Below the pieces are notes generated by a model, which ran no database searches, was not told the origin of the DNA, and saw only the letters and a program-made list of their open reading frames with translations. From Acidobacteriaceae bacterium (lineage in GTDB: Bacteria > Acidobacteriota > Terriglobia > Terriglobales > Acidobacteriaceae), in the NCBI GenBank assembly GCA_030038195.1, contig JASHPJ010000040.1, forward strand, positions 30,533-94,532: 64,000 bases of DNA. The letters run 5' to 3'. Numbering within the stretch: the first letter of the stretch is position 1; every line of letters starts with the position of its first letter. The translations under genes were made by a program, and so were the position numbers. Shown here piece after piece: positions 41,467 through 51,700 of this stretch.

Positions 41467-42687
41467 CTACTCCACTTCCTGCCGCGCACGGTAGCCGTCG
41501 CGCGCGATGATCTCGTACTGGAGCGGCTTGTGCTTCTGGTCCTGCATGCGCAGCGGCTGGCCTTCGTCGTCCACCAGCTCGACGCGCAGCTTGCGATAGG
41601 TGCCATCCTGCTTGGCGTTGGTCGGCCGGTAGACCAGCTCATACTTGGCGCGGATGTTCTCGTTGATCGTCCGCACCATGTCCGGCAGCTCGCCGGTGAA
41701 CTTGGGCTCGAACCACATGCCGCCCGTAATCTGCGCAAAGGTGCGCATCTCGTTGTCGGCCTGCAGGTAGTCCATATCGCGCATGGAGGCCATCATGCCA
41801 CCCCGGCCCTCGGTCATCTCGCGCAGCAGCCCGCCCGTCGAGATCGCGTAGATCGTGATGTCCTGCGAGCTCTTTACCGCCTTCAAAATCTTGTCGAAGG
41901 TGAGCTTCGACATCGAATCGATGCCCGAGGCGATCAGGACGATGTACTTGCGTCCCGGGATGCGCGAGAGCCGGTCCATGGACTCGTACAGCGCATCGAA
42001 GACGTTGGTTTCGCTGAAGGCCGCCGGCATCCAGACAGACATGCCCAATTGGTTGATGGCCTGCTGAATCTGGTTCTTGTCCTGGGTAAAGTCCACGTAG
42101 ATGTGGGTCCTCATGTCGAAGGTCATCAGCGCCACGTAATCCTGCGGCCTGAGCTGCTGCGTAAACGCCCACGCGGCGTTGAGCATGTCCATCCGGAAGA
42201 CCCAGCCTCGCGCGGCATACTCGCAAAGCAGCAGAGCGGTGATGGGCGCCTCAACCCGCTTGAATCCCTCGATCTTCTGTTCTACGCCGTCTTCGTAGAT
42301 GCGGAAGTTCTCCGGCTTGAGCCCGGGCACGAACTGCCCCGTCTTCTTCAGCAGCACGCCCACATCCACTGTCACTTCCGGCACGTCGATGTGCAGCGAA
42401 ACCGGTGGCATCCCGGTGGGATTGGTTACCTTCGGCTCCGGCGGAGCAGGTGGGGCCGGCGGCTCATCGGTGTCTTCTTTTTTCTTGGGGAGCGCAATCA
42501 CGCCGTTGTCGCCACTGGGGCCGCCCGCATCGGGCGCGGTCTGGTCCGGTTGCGGCTGCTGGCCAGAACTCGGCGCCTGGCTCTGCGCCATGCAAACCGG
42601 CGCCGCGCTCAAGGCCGCAACGGCCATCATCAGGACTGCAAACTGGATTCGGCGAAGAACGGGGAGGGTTGTGCGCGAAGTGGTCAT
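41467..42687 (-). CDS. VWFA domain-containing protein (acidobacterial VWFA-related family)
   Basis: VTVDVGVLLKKTGQFVPGLKPENFRIYEDGVEQKIEGFKR ... KYIVLIASGIDSMSKLTFDKILKAVKSSQDITIYAIST. Confidence 0.88.
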   Translation of the reverse strand: MTTSRTTLPVLRRIQFAVLMMAVAALSAAPVCMAQSQAPSSGQQPQPDQTAPDAGGPSGDNGVIALPKKKEDTDEPPAPPAPPEPKVTNPTGMPPVSLHIDVPEVTVDVGVLLKKTGQFVPGLKPENFRIYEDGVEQKIEGFKRVEAPITALLLCEYAARGWVFRMDMLNAAWAFTQQLRPQDYVALMTFDMRTHIYVDFTQDKNQIQQAINQLGMSVWMPAAFSETNVFDALYESMDRLSRIPGRKYIVLIASGIDSMSKLTFDKILKAVKSSQDITIYAISTGGLLREMTEGRGGMMASMRDMDYLQADNEMRTFAQITGGMWFEPKFTGELPDMVRTINENIRAKYELVYRPTNAKQDGTYRKLRVELVDDEGQPLRMQDQKHKPLQYEIIARDGYRARQEVE

Positions 42688-42771
42688 AACAACCTCTGTG
42701 CTCACAAGCATAGTTGATCTGGCCGGTCGCCGTCGGGCAAAGACCCCACCGGTGGCTGTACTCTAATAGAC

Positions 42772-44625
42772 GTGAAAATCTGCCGAAAGGAAACCCGGTG
42801 GCTGCTCGCGGCACTGGCGGCGGGGCTGGCCATTGCTGCTTGGCTTGCAAGCGGCCAGGCGGCTACCGTCCCAAACGCTGCCTCGGAAGCCGGCCCGCCG
42901 CCCAGCAGCGGCGGCTTTTTCCCACTCAGCCAGGTGCGCCGCGGCCTCACCGGCACCGCCTGGACGGTTTTTGAAGGCACACGCCCGGAGCCGATGCAGG
43001 TGGAGATCCTGGGCGTTCTGCGCAGCGCCTTGGGACCGCACCAGGACCTGGTCCTGGCGCGGCTGCACGGACCCAGGCCCGAGTATACCGGCGTCGTGGA
43101 AGGCATGAGCGGAAGCCCGGTCTACGTCGACAACAGGCTGCTGGGCGCGCTCTCGTACCGCATCGGCCAGTTCAGCAAGGAGCCCATCGCCGGCATTACG
43201 CCGATCGAGCAGATGCTGCAGGTGCGCGACCTGCCAATGAGCCAGGCAGGGATCAGCACAGAGACTGCACAGGCGTCCAATCTCGCTTCCACAGAGTCTA
43301 CGGCTCAAGCCACTTTCCAGATGATCGACACGCCGCTGGTGATGAGCGGCTTCAGCCCGCCGGCCATCGAGTTCTGGCAAAAGCAGGTGAACGGCACCGG
43401 GCTCCAGCCCGTGGCTGCGGGCGGAATCGGTGGAGCAAGCGCCGGCGATATGCAGCCCTCGCCGGCGGCCGAGGCCACGCTCGAGCCGGGATCGGCGATC
43501 AGCGCGCAGCTTGTGCGCGGCGACCTGGAAATCTCGGCCACCTGCACCGTCACCTACATCGATCCCAAGCAACTGCTGGCCTGCGGCCATCCCATCCTGC
43601 AGGCCGGTACGGTTTCACTGCCCATGACCACGGCAGACGTGGTAACCACGCTGGCCTCGCCGCTGAACGCCTTCAAGATCATCAACACCGGCGCCACCGT
43701 GGGCGCGTTCACGGAAGATCGCAACTCGGCCATCCGCGGCGTGCTGGGCGCAACGGCGCACATGATTCCCATGCACATCGTGATGAGCGGGCCCGACGAC
43801 CATCGCGGCCTCAACGTGCAGATTCTCGATCTGCCCTCGCTCACCACGCAGGCCATGATGGTGGTGCTCTACCAATCATTGCTGCAGTCCGTCGCCAGCT
43901 CGGCCTCCATGAGCTACCACCTCACCGGCAGCATCGACCTCGACGGGTTTCCGGCCGTACCGGTGGACGAGTGGTCCACGCCGGGCGAGCTTGCGCCGGC
44001 GCCTCTCATGCTGGCTCTACTCACCGGCCAGCAATTCACCGCGCTTTACACCAACGGCGCACGCCAGGGCACGGTGCACAGTATCAACCTCCACGTGGAA
44101 GAGATTCCGCACCGCATCGGCGTCGAGCTCAAGAGCGCCCGTCTTGTTTCCAATGACATTGTGCACGCCGGCGATACCGTTGAAGTGGAAGCCACCATCC
44201 AGCCCTGGCAGCAGCCGGCGCGCAACGTACGCATCCCGGTGCACCTTCCTGACCGGCTCGACGCAGGCAATCTCCGCCTGCTGATCTCAGACGGCGCTAC
44301 GCTCGACCGCACGCTGCATCAACCGCAGGTACCTCCGCGGCCCGCAACGCTCTCTGCGCTGCTTGAAGAGGCGCGCAATCAGCACGCGGCCGACCGCATC
44401 TACGTGAGCCTGCTGGTGCCGGAAGCGCAGGCCGGCATGAATGGCCAGACGCTGGCAAACGTTCCGCTCTCGGTGGCCAACGCGCTCGAGCCGGTGCGCG
44501 CGGAAAAAGACATCAGCCTCAACGGCGAATCGGCCCAGGTGGCCGCCGATGCGCCCGCCGGAGGCGTGCTCAGCGGTTTTCAGGTTCTTACCCTGCACAT
44601 CGAGCCGGGCGGCGGTTTAAACTAG
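42772..44625 (+). CDS. SpoIVB-type (S55) peptidase domain protein
   Basis: 617 aa; GVVEGMSGSPVYVDNRLLGALSYRIGQFSKEPIAGITPIEQML contains the GMSGSP nucleophile motif; N-terminal signal/anchor. Confidence 0.8.
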   Translation: MKICRKETRWLLAALAAGLAIAAWLASGQAATVPNAASEAGPPPSSGGFFPLSQVRRGLTGTAWTVFEGTRPEPMQVEILGVLRSALGPHQDLVLARLHGPRPEYTGVVEGMSGSPVYVDNRLLGALSYRIGQFSKEPIAGITPIEQMLQVRDLPMSQAGISTETAQASNLASTESTAQATFQMIDTPLVMSGFSPPAIEFWQKQVNGTGLQPVAAGGIGGASAGDMQPSPAAEATLEPGSAISAQLVRGDLEISATCTVTYIDPKQLLACGHPILQAGTVSLPMTTADVVTTLASPLNAFKIINTGATVGAFTEDRNSAIRGVLGATAHMIPMHIVMSGPDDHRGLNVQILDLPSLTTQAMMVVLYQSLLQSVASSASMSYHLTGSIDLDGFPAVPVDEWSTPGELAPAPLMLALLTGQQFTALYTNGARQGTVHSINLHVEEIPHRIGVELKSARLVSNDIVHAGDTVEVEATIQPWQQPARNVRIPVHLPDRLDAGNLRLLISDGATLDRTLHQPQVPPRPATLSALLEEARNQHAADRIYVSLLVPEAQAGMNGQTLANVPLSVANALEPVRAEKDISLNGESAQVAADAPAGGVLSGFQVLTLHIEPGGGLN

Positions 44626-44723
44626 GGCCGGGGAACCAAAATATACCCTTTATTCTGCACCGAGATCGGAACGCCGGCGATACCGGCCGAACCGTTTCTA
44701 CGCGCCAGTGAGGATTCCGAGAC

Positions 44724-45731
44724 ATGGCTCAATTTCACGGCCTTGCAGCTCATGCAGCAGGAGCGGAACTCCTGCCTTATCACTACGACCCCGGCAAGCT
44801 GGGAGCGCAGGAGGTGGAGATCGCCATCACCCACTGCGGCATCTGCTACAGCGACCTTCATCTCATCTCCAACGACTGGGGCATCAGCCAGTATCCGTTC
44901 ATTCCGGGGCATGAGATCGTCGGCACGGTTGCGGCGGTGGGCAGCGACGTTCGGCTGCACAAGGCAGGCGACCGCGTGGGGCTGGGCTGGCAGTCGAACT
45001 CCTGTGGCGAGTGCGAATGGTGCATGAAAGGGATGGAGAACATCTGTCCCGCGTCCGAGGCAACCTGCGTGCGCCGCAACGGCGGCTATGCCGATCGCGT
45101 GCGCGCCAATGCGCGCTTTGTCATCGCTATTCCTGAAGCGATCAAGAGCGAGCACGCTGCGCCGCTGCTGTGCGCCGGCATCACGGTCTACAATCCGCTG
45201 CGCAGCCACGGCATCCACCCAGCATCGCGCGTGGGCATCGTCGGCATCGGCGGGCTGGGCCACCTGGCTATCCAGTTTGCGCGCGTCTTCGGCGCCGAGG
45301 TCACCGCGTTCTCGTCGTCGGCGGGCAAAGAAGAAGAAGTCCGCGCGCTGGGCGCGCATCACTTCGTGAATACGCGCGAGTCGAAGGCCATGAAAGAAGT
45401 GGCCGGCACGCAGGACTTCCTGCTCACCACCATCAATGCCGATCAGGACTGGGGCACCTACATCCAGGCGCTGCGGCCCACCGGCACGCTGTGCTTTGTG
45501 GGCGTTCCACCATCGCCCATCGCGCTGCATGCGTTTCCGCTCATTGCCGGCCTGCGCAGCGTGACCGGCAGCCCCATCGGCAGCCCGCACATGCTGCGCG
45601 AGATGATGGACGTGGCCGCGCGCCACGGGGTGAAGGCCACCACCGAAAACTTTCCCATGTCGAAGGCCAACGAAGCCATCGAGAAGGTGAAGAAGAACAA
45701 GGTGCGCTATCGGGCGGTGCTGGCGAATTAG
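44724..45731 (+). CDS. zinc-dependent NAD(P) alcohol dehydrogenase
   Basis: 335 aa; HCGICYSDLHLISNDWGISQYPFIPGHEIVGTV, GWQSNSCGECEWCMKGMENIC, GIVGIGGLGHLAIQFARVFGAEV. Confidence 0.94.
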   Translation: MAQFHGLAAHAAGAELLPYHYDPGKLGAQEVEIAITHCGICYSDLHLISNDWGISQYPFIPGHEIVGTVAAVGSDVRLHKAGDRVGLGWQSNSCGECEWCMKGMENICPASEATCVRRNGGYADRVRANARFVIAIPEAIKSEHAAPLLCAGITVYNPLRSHGIHPASRVGIVGIGGLGHLAIQFARVFGAEVTAFSSSAGKEEEVRALGAHHFVNTRESKAMKEVAGTQDFLLTTINADQDWGTYIQALRPTGTLCFVGVPPSPIALHAFPLIAGLRSVTGSPIGSPHMLREMMDVAARHGVKATTENFPMSKANEAIEKVKKNKVRYRAVLAN

Positions 45732-45868
45732 TGTCCTGCCCCCAAAGTTCGCAACATAAAAAGCCCCGAACCGCAGGTCCTTCGACTCCGTAAGCCGCAA
45801 AAAACGCGGCTTACTACGCTCAGGATGACAGCGTATTGGTGACACGAACTTCAGACTCAGGACACTAG
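45729..45868. repeat. dispersed palindromic repeat, copy 4
   Basis: Left TAGTGTCCTGCCCCCAAAGTTCGCAACAT, right GACACGAACTTCAGACTCAGGACACTAG; core hairpin GTAAGCCGC-AAAAAAC-GCGGCTTAC. Confidence 0.88.
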
Positions 45869-45956
45869 CGCATCCTCGGAATGCACGTAGACTTTTTGAG
45901 ATGCGTGAAAGGTGGCTTTTTCTTAGAAAAAAGCCTCTTGAGCGCGTACTTTCGGT

Positions 45957-47366
45957 CTACAGCGATTCCGAAATGCTATAGCCGCGCGGATGGATGAAAT
46001 AGACGAGCCCCAGATAGTCGTCGGTCAGTAAAAAACTGTCGGGGCCGACGCGCAGGATGCCACATGGACGGCCATGCACGACGGGTTTGCCATTCACGAT
46101 GGTCAGAAATCCGGTGATCAGGTTACGCGGCTGGCGGTCCGCCGGCGTAAAGCGCACTACGCGATAGCCGGTGCCGATATGCGGATGGCTGGCCCCGTGC
46201 AATGCGACGAGAAAGCTGTTTTTAAGAACCGTATCGGTTGACGGAAAATATGCAAAACCGAGCGGCGAGCTGTGCGCGGCAAAGGTGGTGTAGGCCGGCG
46301 GAACGCGCGCGCAGGATTTGAGCGCATTCGGCGCGCTGCCCAGAGCGGCGTTCGGATCGGTCCCTGACGCATGCCCTCCACCGGCGGTAAGATTCGTGCC
46401 AGCCACCGCCACGCCGGTTTGTTTGCCGTAGATCGAATCCGCCGCGTCATCGGCGGGAACCGGCGCCATCTTGCTCAGATCGTCGAGCGAGGGCAGCGGC
46501 GTCGTGTCGAGGACCGGCTTGCCATACGCGAAGTAGCAGGTGGGCCAGCCGTAGTTTGGCGGAACGGCCGGGGATTTATCGAGCTCGAAGAAAGTATCCT
46601 CCGGTAGCCGGTCGCCGAGATGATCGTCGCCCATATTGGTGGCGAAGAGCGCGCCGTCCAGAGCGGCGACCGCGTGCAGATCGACGGCGTTGCGCAACCC
46701 CTGCGCGATGATGACCGGATGTTTGCCGTCGGGATCCATACTGACAACCGCGGCGCGCATGACTTCGCGCTCCTGGCAGTAGTTGCACGACGAGCCCGCA
46801 GCGACGAAGATGCGGGCCGCACCGTTCACCTGCGCGACGGCGACGGTGCGCGTAAGATGCCAGCCGCCGTATTTGTAGCTGAGCCCGTAATCGGGGAAAC
46901 GCATGAGCGTTTCGGGCGGCGAAGACGGCGCGTTGTCTCCGGCGTTGTACCTGTAGCGGACGAGCTTGCCGGTGAGCGGCAGATAGAGCCAGCTCTGCCT
47001 GGTCGCCGGATCGGTCCAGAAGGCTAGGTTGTTGGGGTTGCGCAGGTGATCGAGATAACGGATGACGCGCCTGAAGGTGCGGGTCTGCGCATCCCAGCCG
47101 CCGAGGATGAAGACCGAGCCCTGCGTGTTGTCTGCAATGTCATGCATGCCGGTGACGAAGATGCGGCCATCCGGCGACTGCGCGAAGAAGCGCACGCGGC
47201 GCAGGCCGCTCGCAGCGATGTTGATGTCGAGAGACTGCGGCAGCGAGAGCGTGATGGACTTGCCCGGCGCGTAGTTGAGCGTGTGCCGCACCTGTGCGGG
47301 CAAAAAAGCCGCGCTTGTGCCTGCAAAGATCAGGAAAAATGCCAGCAGCAACGAGCGGGATCGCAC
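45957..47366 (-). CDS. secreted PQQ/sorbosone-dehydrogenase-like beta-propeller protein
   Basis: GTG start before RSRSLLLAFFLIFAGTSAAFLPAQ signal peptide; VIIAQGLRNAVDLHAVAALDGALFATNMGDDHLGDRLPEDTFFEL, NYGWPTCYF. Confidence 0.75.
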   Translation of the reverse strand: MRSRSLLLAFFLIFAGTSAAFLPAQVRHTLNYAPGKSITLSLPQSLDINIAASGLRRVRFFAQSPDGRIFVTGMHDIADNTQGSVFILGGWDAQTRTFRRVIRYLDHLRNPNNLAFWTDPATRQSWLYLPLTGKLVRYRYNAGDNAPSSPPETLMRFPDYGLSYKYGGWHLTRTVAVAQVNGAARIFVAAGSSCNYCQEREVMRAAVVSMDPDGKHPVIIAQGLRNAVDLHAVAALDGALFATNMGDDHLGDRLPEDTFFELDKSPAVPPNYGWPTCYFAYGKPVLDTTPLPSLDDLSKMAPVPADDAADSIYGKQTGVAVAGTNLTAGGGHASGTDPNAALGSAPNALKSCARVPPAYTTFAAHSSPLGFAYFPSTDTVLKNSFLVALHGASHPHIGTGYRVVRFTPADRQPRNLITGFLTIVNGKPVVHGRPCGILRVGPDSFLLTDDYLGLVYFIHPRGYSISESL

Positions 47367-47497
47367 GTTCCCAGTGTAGACGCATGCGCCTTGCGGGCAG
47401 AGAGGGCGCGCGATCGAGACGCAGCGATCTCCGCTGCGTTTTGGGGGCTGAATACGTCCGGCAGCCTGACTGCATGCAACCACGCAAGCCAAGTACT

Positions 47498-47514
47498 TTG
47501 ATAATTAAAATCAA
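47498..47514. promoter_or_regulatory. LysR-type regulator binding dyad
   Basis: TTGAT-AATTAAA-ATCAA upstream of the LysR gene, in a locally AT-rich divergent intergenic region. Confidence 0.5.
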
Positions 47515-47559
47515 TTGTTCCTACAATGACGATTGCTTTGTTCTATGATAAGGCTGGTT

Positions 47560-48465
47560 ATGAACCTGCAAGACCTCCGCTATCTCGTCGCCGTCGCCGA
47601 GCACCGTCACTTTGGCCGCGCGGCGGAAGCCTGCAACGTGAGCCAGCCCACGCTGAGCAGCCAGATTAAAAAACTCGAAGACGAGCTGGGCGTAACGCTC
47701 CTCGAGCGCACCAACAAGCGCGTCGACCTGACGCCTGTCGGAAGCCAGATTCTGAATCACGCGCGCCGCGCGCTGGCCGAAGCCGGCCAGATGGAGGCCG
47801 TGGCCCGCGCCGCGCGCGATCCACTGGTGGGACCGCTCAAGCTGGGCGTGATTCCCACGCTGGCACCCTACCTGATGCCGATGATCCTGAAGCCGCTGAA
47901 GCAGTCTTACCCCGGACTGACGCTCGAGCTGTGGGAAGACCAGACGCTCTCGCTGATCGACGGGCTGCGCAACCACCGGCTGGACGCGGCGCTGCTGGCC
48001 ACGCCGCCGGACGCGCCGGAGATCACCGAACTGGCTCTGTTTGACGAACCGCTGCTGGCCGCGCTGCCGCCCCATCACCGGCTGTGCAGGGCCGCCACGG
48101 TCAGCGAAGATGCGCTGGCCGGCGAGCTGCTGGTGCTGGCCGACGGACACTGCCTGGCCAGCCAGGTGCTGGCTGCCTGCGGCGCGCGCAACGGAGCGCA
48201 GCGCGGGGCGATGCTCGCCTCGATGCAGGCCTCCACGCTGGAGACGCTGGTGAACCTGGTGGCCGCCGGGTACGGTTCTACGCTACTGCCGGCGCTGGCG
48301 GCCGACTCGTTCCGGGCGCGGGAGATCGTGCTGCGTCCGCTTGCCGGCTCGTCCTGCCGGACGATCCGGCTGGCCAGCCGCCCGGGGTTTCCACGGCCGC
48401 AGGCGCTGCGGGCGCTGGAGCGGGTGATTCATAAGGCTGTGAGTGGGACGATCCCCCAAAAATGA
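47560..48465 (+). CDS. LysR-family regulator, OxyR-like
   Basis: MNLQDLRYLVAVAEHRHFGRAAEACNVSQPTLSSQIKKLEDELGVTLLERTNKRVDLTPVG; GVIPTLAPYLMP, DGHCLASQVLAACG. Confidence 0.88.
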   Translation: MNLQDLRYLVAVAEHRHFGRAAEACNVSQPTLSSQIKKLEDELGVTLLERTNKRVDLTPVGSQILNHARRALAEAGQMEAVARAARDPLVGPLKLGVIPTLAPYLMPMILKPLKQSYPGLTLELWEDQTLSLIDGLRNHRLDAALLATPPDAPEITELALFDEPLLAALPPHHRLCRAATVSEDALAGELLVLADGHCLASQVLAACGARNGAQRGAMLASMQASTLETLVNLVAAGYGSTLLPALAADSFRAREIVLRPLAGSSCRTIRLASRPGFPRPQALRALERVIHKAVSGTIPQK

Positions 48466-48759
48466 CGGCTGAACATGAATTTTTCCTCTGTGGATTCCGT
48501 GTGGAAATCTGGTGCAAATCTGCCATGGAATCGGAAGATTTCCGGACAAATTCCGGGAATTCCCGAAGAAGTGGAATTCCGGCCCCTCTTATCCACAAAA
48601 ACACCCCTTGTGGCCGTTGACCCTGCCCATCCGGCTTCGTAGAGTCTCTAATCAAGACAGGTTTTTCGGAGCGCGTTCTGGTCGTGCACCCGGCGGCAAA
48701 AGAGTTTTTCAAAAGCCCTTGGACCGACGTGAAGCCTTCCCTCAGGTTCTGGAGAGACG

Positions 48760-51700
48760 ATGCTGAAATTAAAGAAGATCTACATCCTCGGCTTCAAGAG
48801 TTTCTGCGACCGCATGGAGCTGACGGTTTCAGGCAGCGGAATTGCCGCGGTGGTTGGGCCCAACGGCTGCGGCAAGTCGAATATTCTCGACGGCGTGAGC
48901 TGGGTGCTGGGCGAGCAGAGCGCCAAAACCCTCCGCGGCACTCAGATGCAGGATGTGATCTTTGCCGGCACCCGCGACCGCAAGCCGCTGGGCATGGCTG
49001 AAGTGACCATCACTATGGTCGATCCCGCGGCTTACGAGGGTCCGGTTCCGGTCGAGCCCGAAGTCGTCGTGGACAACGACGGCCCCGCCGACTGGGACGA
49101 GGATGAGGCTCGCAAGACGCGCGTTGCCGAGGTCGAGGAGATTGTAGCCGCCGAGCAGCCGGGGCAGGTGATCGAAGAAGAGTCAGAAGAAGATGCAGCC
49201 GCGCCGCAGACCGCCGAAGGTCCGCAGCCGGTGGTGCTGAAGATTCGCCGCCGCAGGTTTCAGCGCATGCCGCAGAAGGGCGAGGTGGTGGTTACGCGGC
49301 GGCTGTTCCGTACTGGCGAGAGCGAATACCTGCTCAACGGTAAGCTGTGCCGGCTGCGCGACATCCAGGACATCTTCATGGGCACGGGCCTGGGGCCGGA
49401 GAGTTACGCGATCATCGGGCAGGAGCGCATCGGCCAGATTCTCAGCTCCAAGCCGCACGAGCGGCGGGCGATTGTTGAAGAGGCCGCGGGCATTACCCGC
49501 TTCAAGACCAAGAAGCGGCTGGCGGAGCTGCGCCTTGAGTCCGCCAAGCAGAACCTGGCGCGCGTGGACGACATCTTTGAGGAAGTCACGCGGCAGATGA
49601 ACTCGCTCAAGCGCCAGGCGGCCAAGGCCGAGCGGTTCGCAGCGGTGCGCGACGAACTGCGCGGACAGTTGCGCGTGGTGCTGGCCAGCCGCATGGCGGC
49701 GATGGACGCCGAGCAGACCAGGCTCGACGAGGAGATTGCCGCGCTGAGCGAGCAGGCAAACGCTGCGGCTACCGAGATTGCCGGGCACGAGGCCAGCCAG
49801 CACACGCTCACCGAGCGTGGCTACGAGCTCGAGCGCGAGGGCCAGGCTGCGCAGGCGAGCGCCAATGAAGCCGCCGTCGAGCTGGAGCGCGCCATGGCGC
49901 GCGAGCGCAGCAACACGGAGCGCGTAAGCGAGCTGGAAGCGCGCATTGCTGCAGCCGGCGCGGAGCTGGAACAGACGAAGACGCAGCTTGGTGCGATTGC
50001 GGAAGAACGGGCGCAGCAGCATAGCTTTCTTGAGACGGCGGCCGGCGAGGCGCGCGAGTTCCGCCGGAAGGTGGAAGCGCGGCAGCAGGAGGCGCGCTTT
50101 GCGGCGGAAGAGGTCTTCAGCGCCGAGCGGCAGCTTGAGAGCAGCCGGCGACACGCGATGCATCTGCTCACGCAGGCAGGCAACGCCCACAACCAGACGG
50201 CGCAGGCTGAGGAGAGCCTAGCGGCGCTGGAGCGCGAGGCGGAGCGGCTGGAAGCCGAGATGCGCCAGGCGCGCAACGAGCGCGAAAATCTGGGCGTAGA
50301 GAGCGGACAGGCGCAGCTCAAATTCGAGTCAGCGGCAGAGGCGCTCAAGCGGTTTGCGGAGGAGATCGCCACGCTGCGCGAGACGCTGCAGGTCAAGCGC
50401 GCGGAAGAGAACACCCTGCGCGCACGGGCCAACCAGTTGCGCAGCGAACAGGCCAAGGCCGCGGGCCGCTGCGACTCGCTGCAGTCGCTCATCCGCAATC
50501 ACAGCTACTCGACGGACACGGTGCGCAAGCTGCTGAAGCCCGGCGCGCTGGGCCACGGCATGGCACCCAAAGGCACGCTGGCCGACTTTCTCGAGGTCAG
50601 CGGCCAGCACGAAGGCGTGGTGGACGAGTTCCTGCGTGAAGAGCTGAGCTACGTGGTCGTGGAAAGCTGGGGAGTGGCGGAAGAGGGTGTGCGCCTGCTC
50701 AAGACCAGCGACGGCCGCGCCACATTCCTTATTCATTCGGACGCGCAGGGCGAGCTCTTCGATCCCGGCTCAGGCGCGGTCAACGAGCCGGGCGTCACGC
50801 CACTGCGGGATGCGATCAAGGTGCTCAACGGCTTCGGCCGCTCACTGGAAGGCATCCTGCCCAAGCTGGGCAATGGCTACATCGTGGAGCATCCTGTTGA
50901 AGCGCAGCGACTGGCCACGGCGTATCCGCATGCGTTCTTTCTCACGCCGGATGGCGAGTGCTTCCACAACGCGACAGTCACGGGCGGCAAGCCGGCCAGC
51001 GAGGGTCCGCTGGCGCTGAAGCGCGACCTACGCGAAACCGAGATCCGGCTGGGCAAGCTGGAAGACGACCTTGGCCGGGCGGAGATGGAAGCGGCCGCGC
51101 TGACGCGCGAGATTGAACAGCTCACCGCGCGGCTCGAAGCACAGAGCGAAGAGCGCCGCCGCGCCGAGAGCGAGAGCGCGAACCTGGGCGCAGCGCTCAA
51201 GCAGATGGAGGCCGAAGCGCAGCGCATCGAGCGCCGGCTGCAGGAGTGGACGCTGCAGGCCGCGCGCAACAAGGACGCCTGCGAGGCCAAGCACCAGGCG
51301 ATTGCCCAGAAGCGCGACGAGGCCGCGCGGCTCGAAGCCGAGCACGCGCAAGCCGAAGCGGGCCTGGACACGATGCAGGTACAGCTCGACGAGCTGCGCA
51401 AGAAGCGCGAAGGGCTGCAGCAGGAGGCCGCGCAGCTCACCGCCGAGCTGGCCGGGCTGGAAGAGCGGCGCCGCGGTGCCGAAGCCGCGTTCCAACGCAT
51501 CGACCGGCTGCACGCCGATCTTGAGCGCCGCGTGCTGGCCATCGAGCAGCAGCGGGCCGCAGCCACGGCCGAGCGCGAGCAGCGCATCCACGAAAGCGCC
51601 ACGCTGGCCGAACGCCAGAAGGAGCTTGCCGCCGCGCGCGCAGAAGCGCTCACGCTGGCGCAGGCCATCGCCGAGCGGGCGCAGGCGCTGCGGCAGCAGC

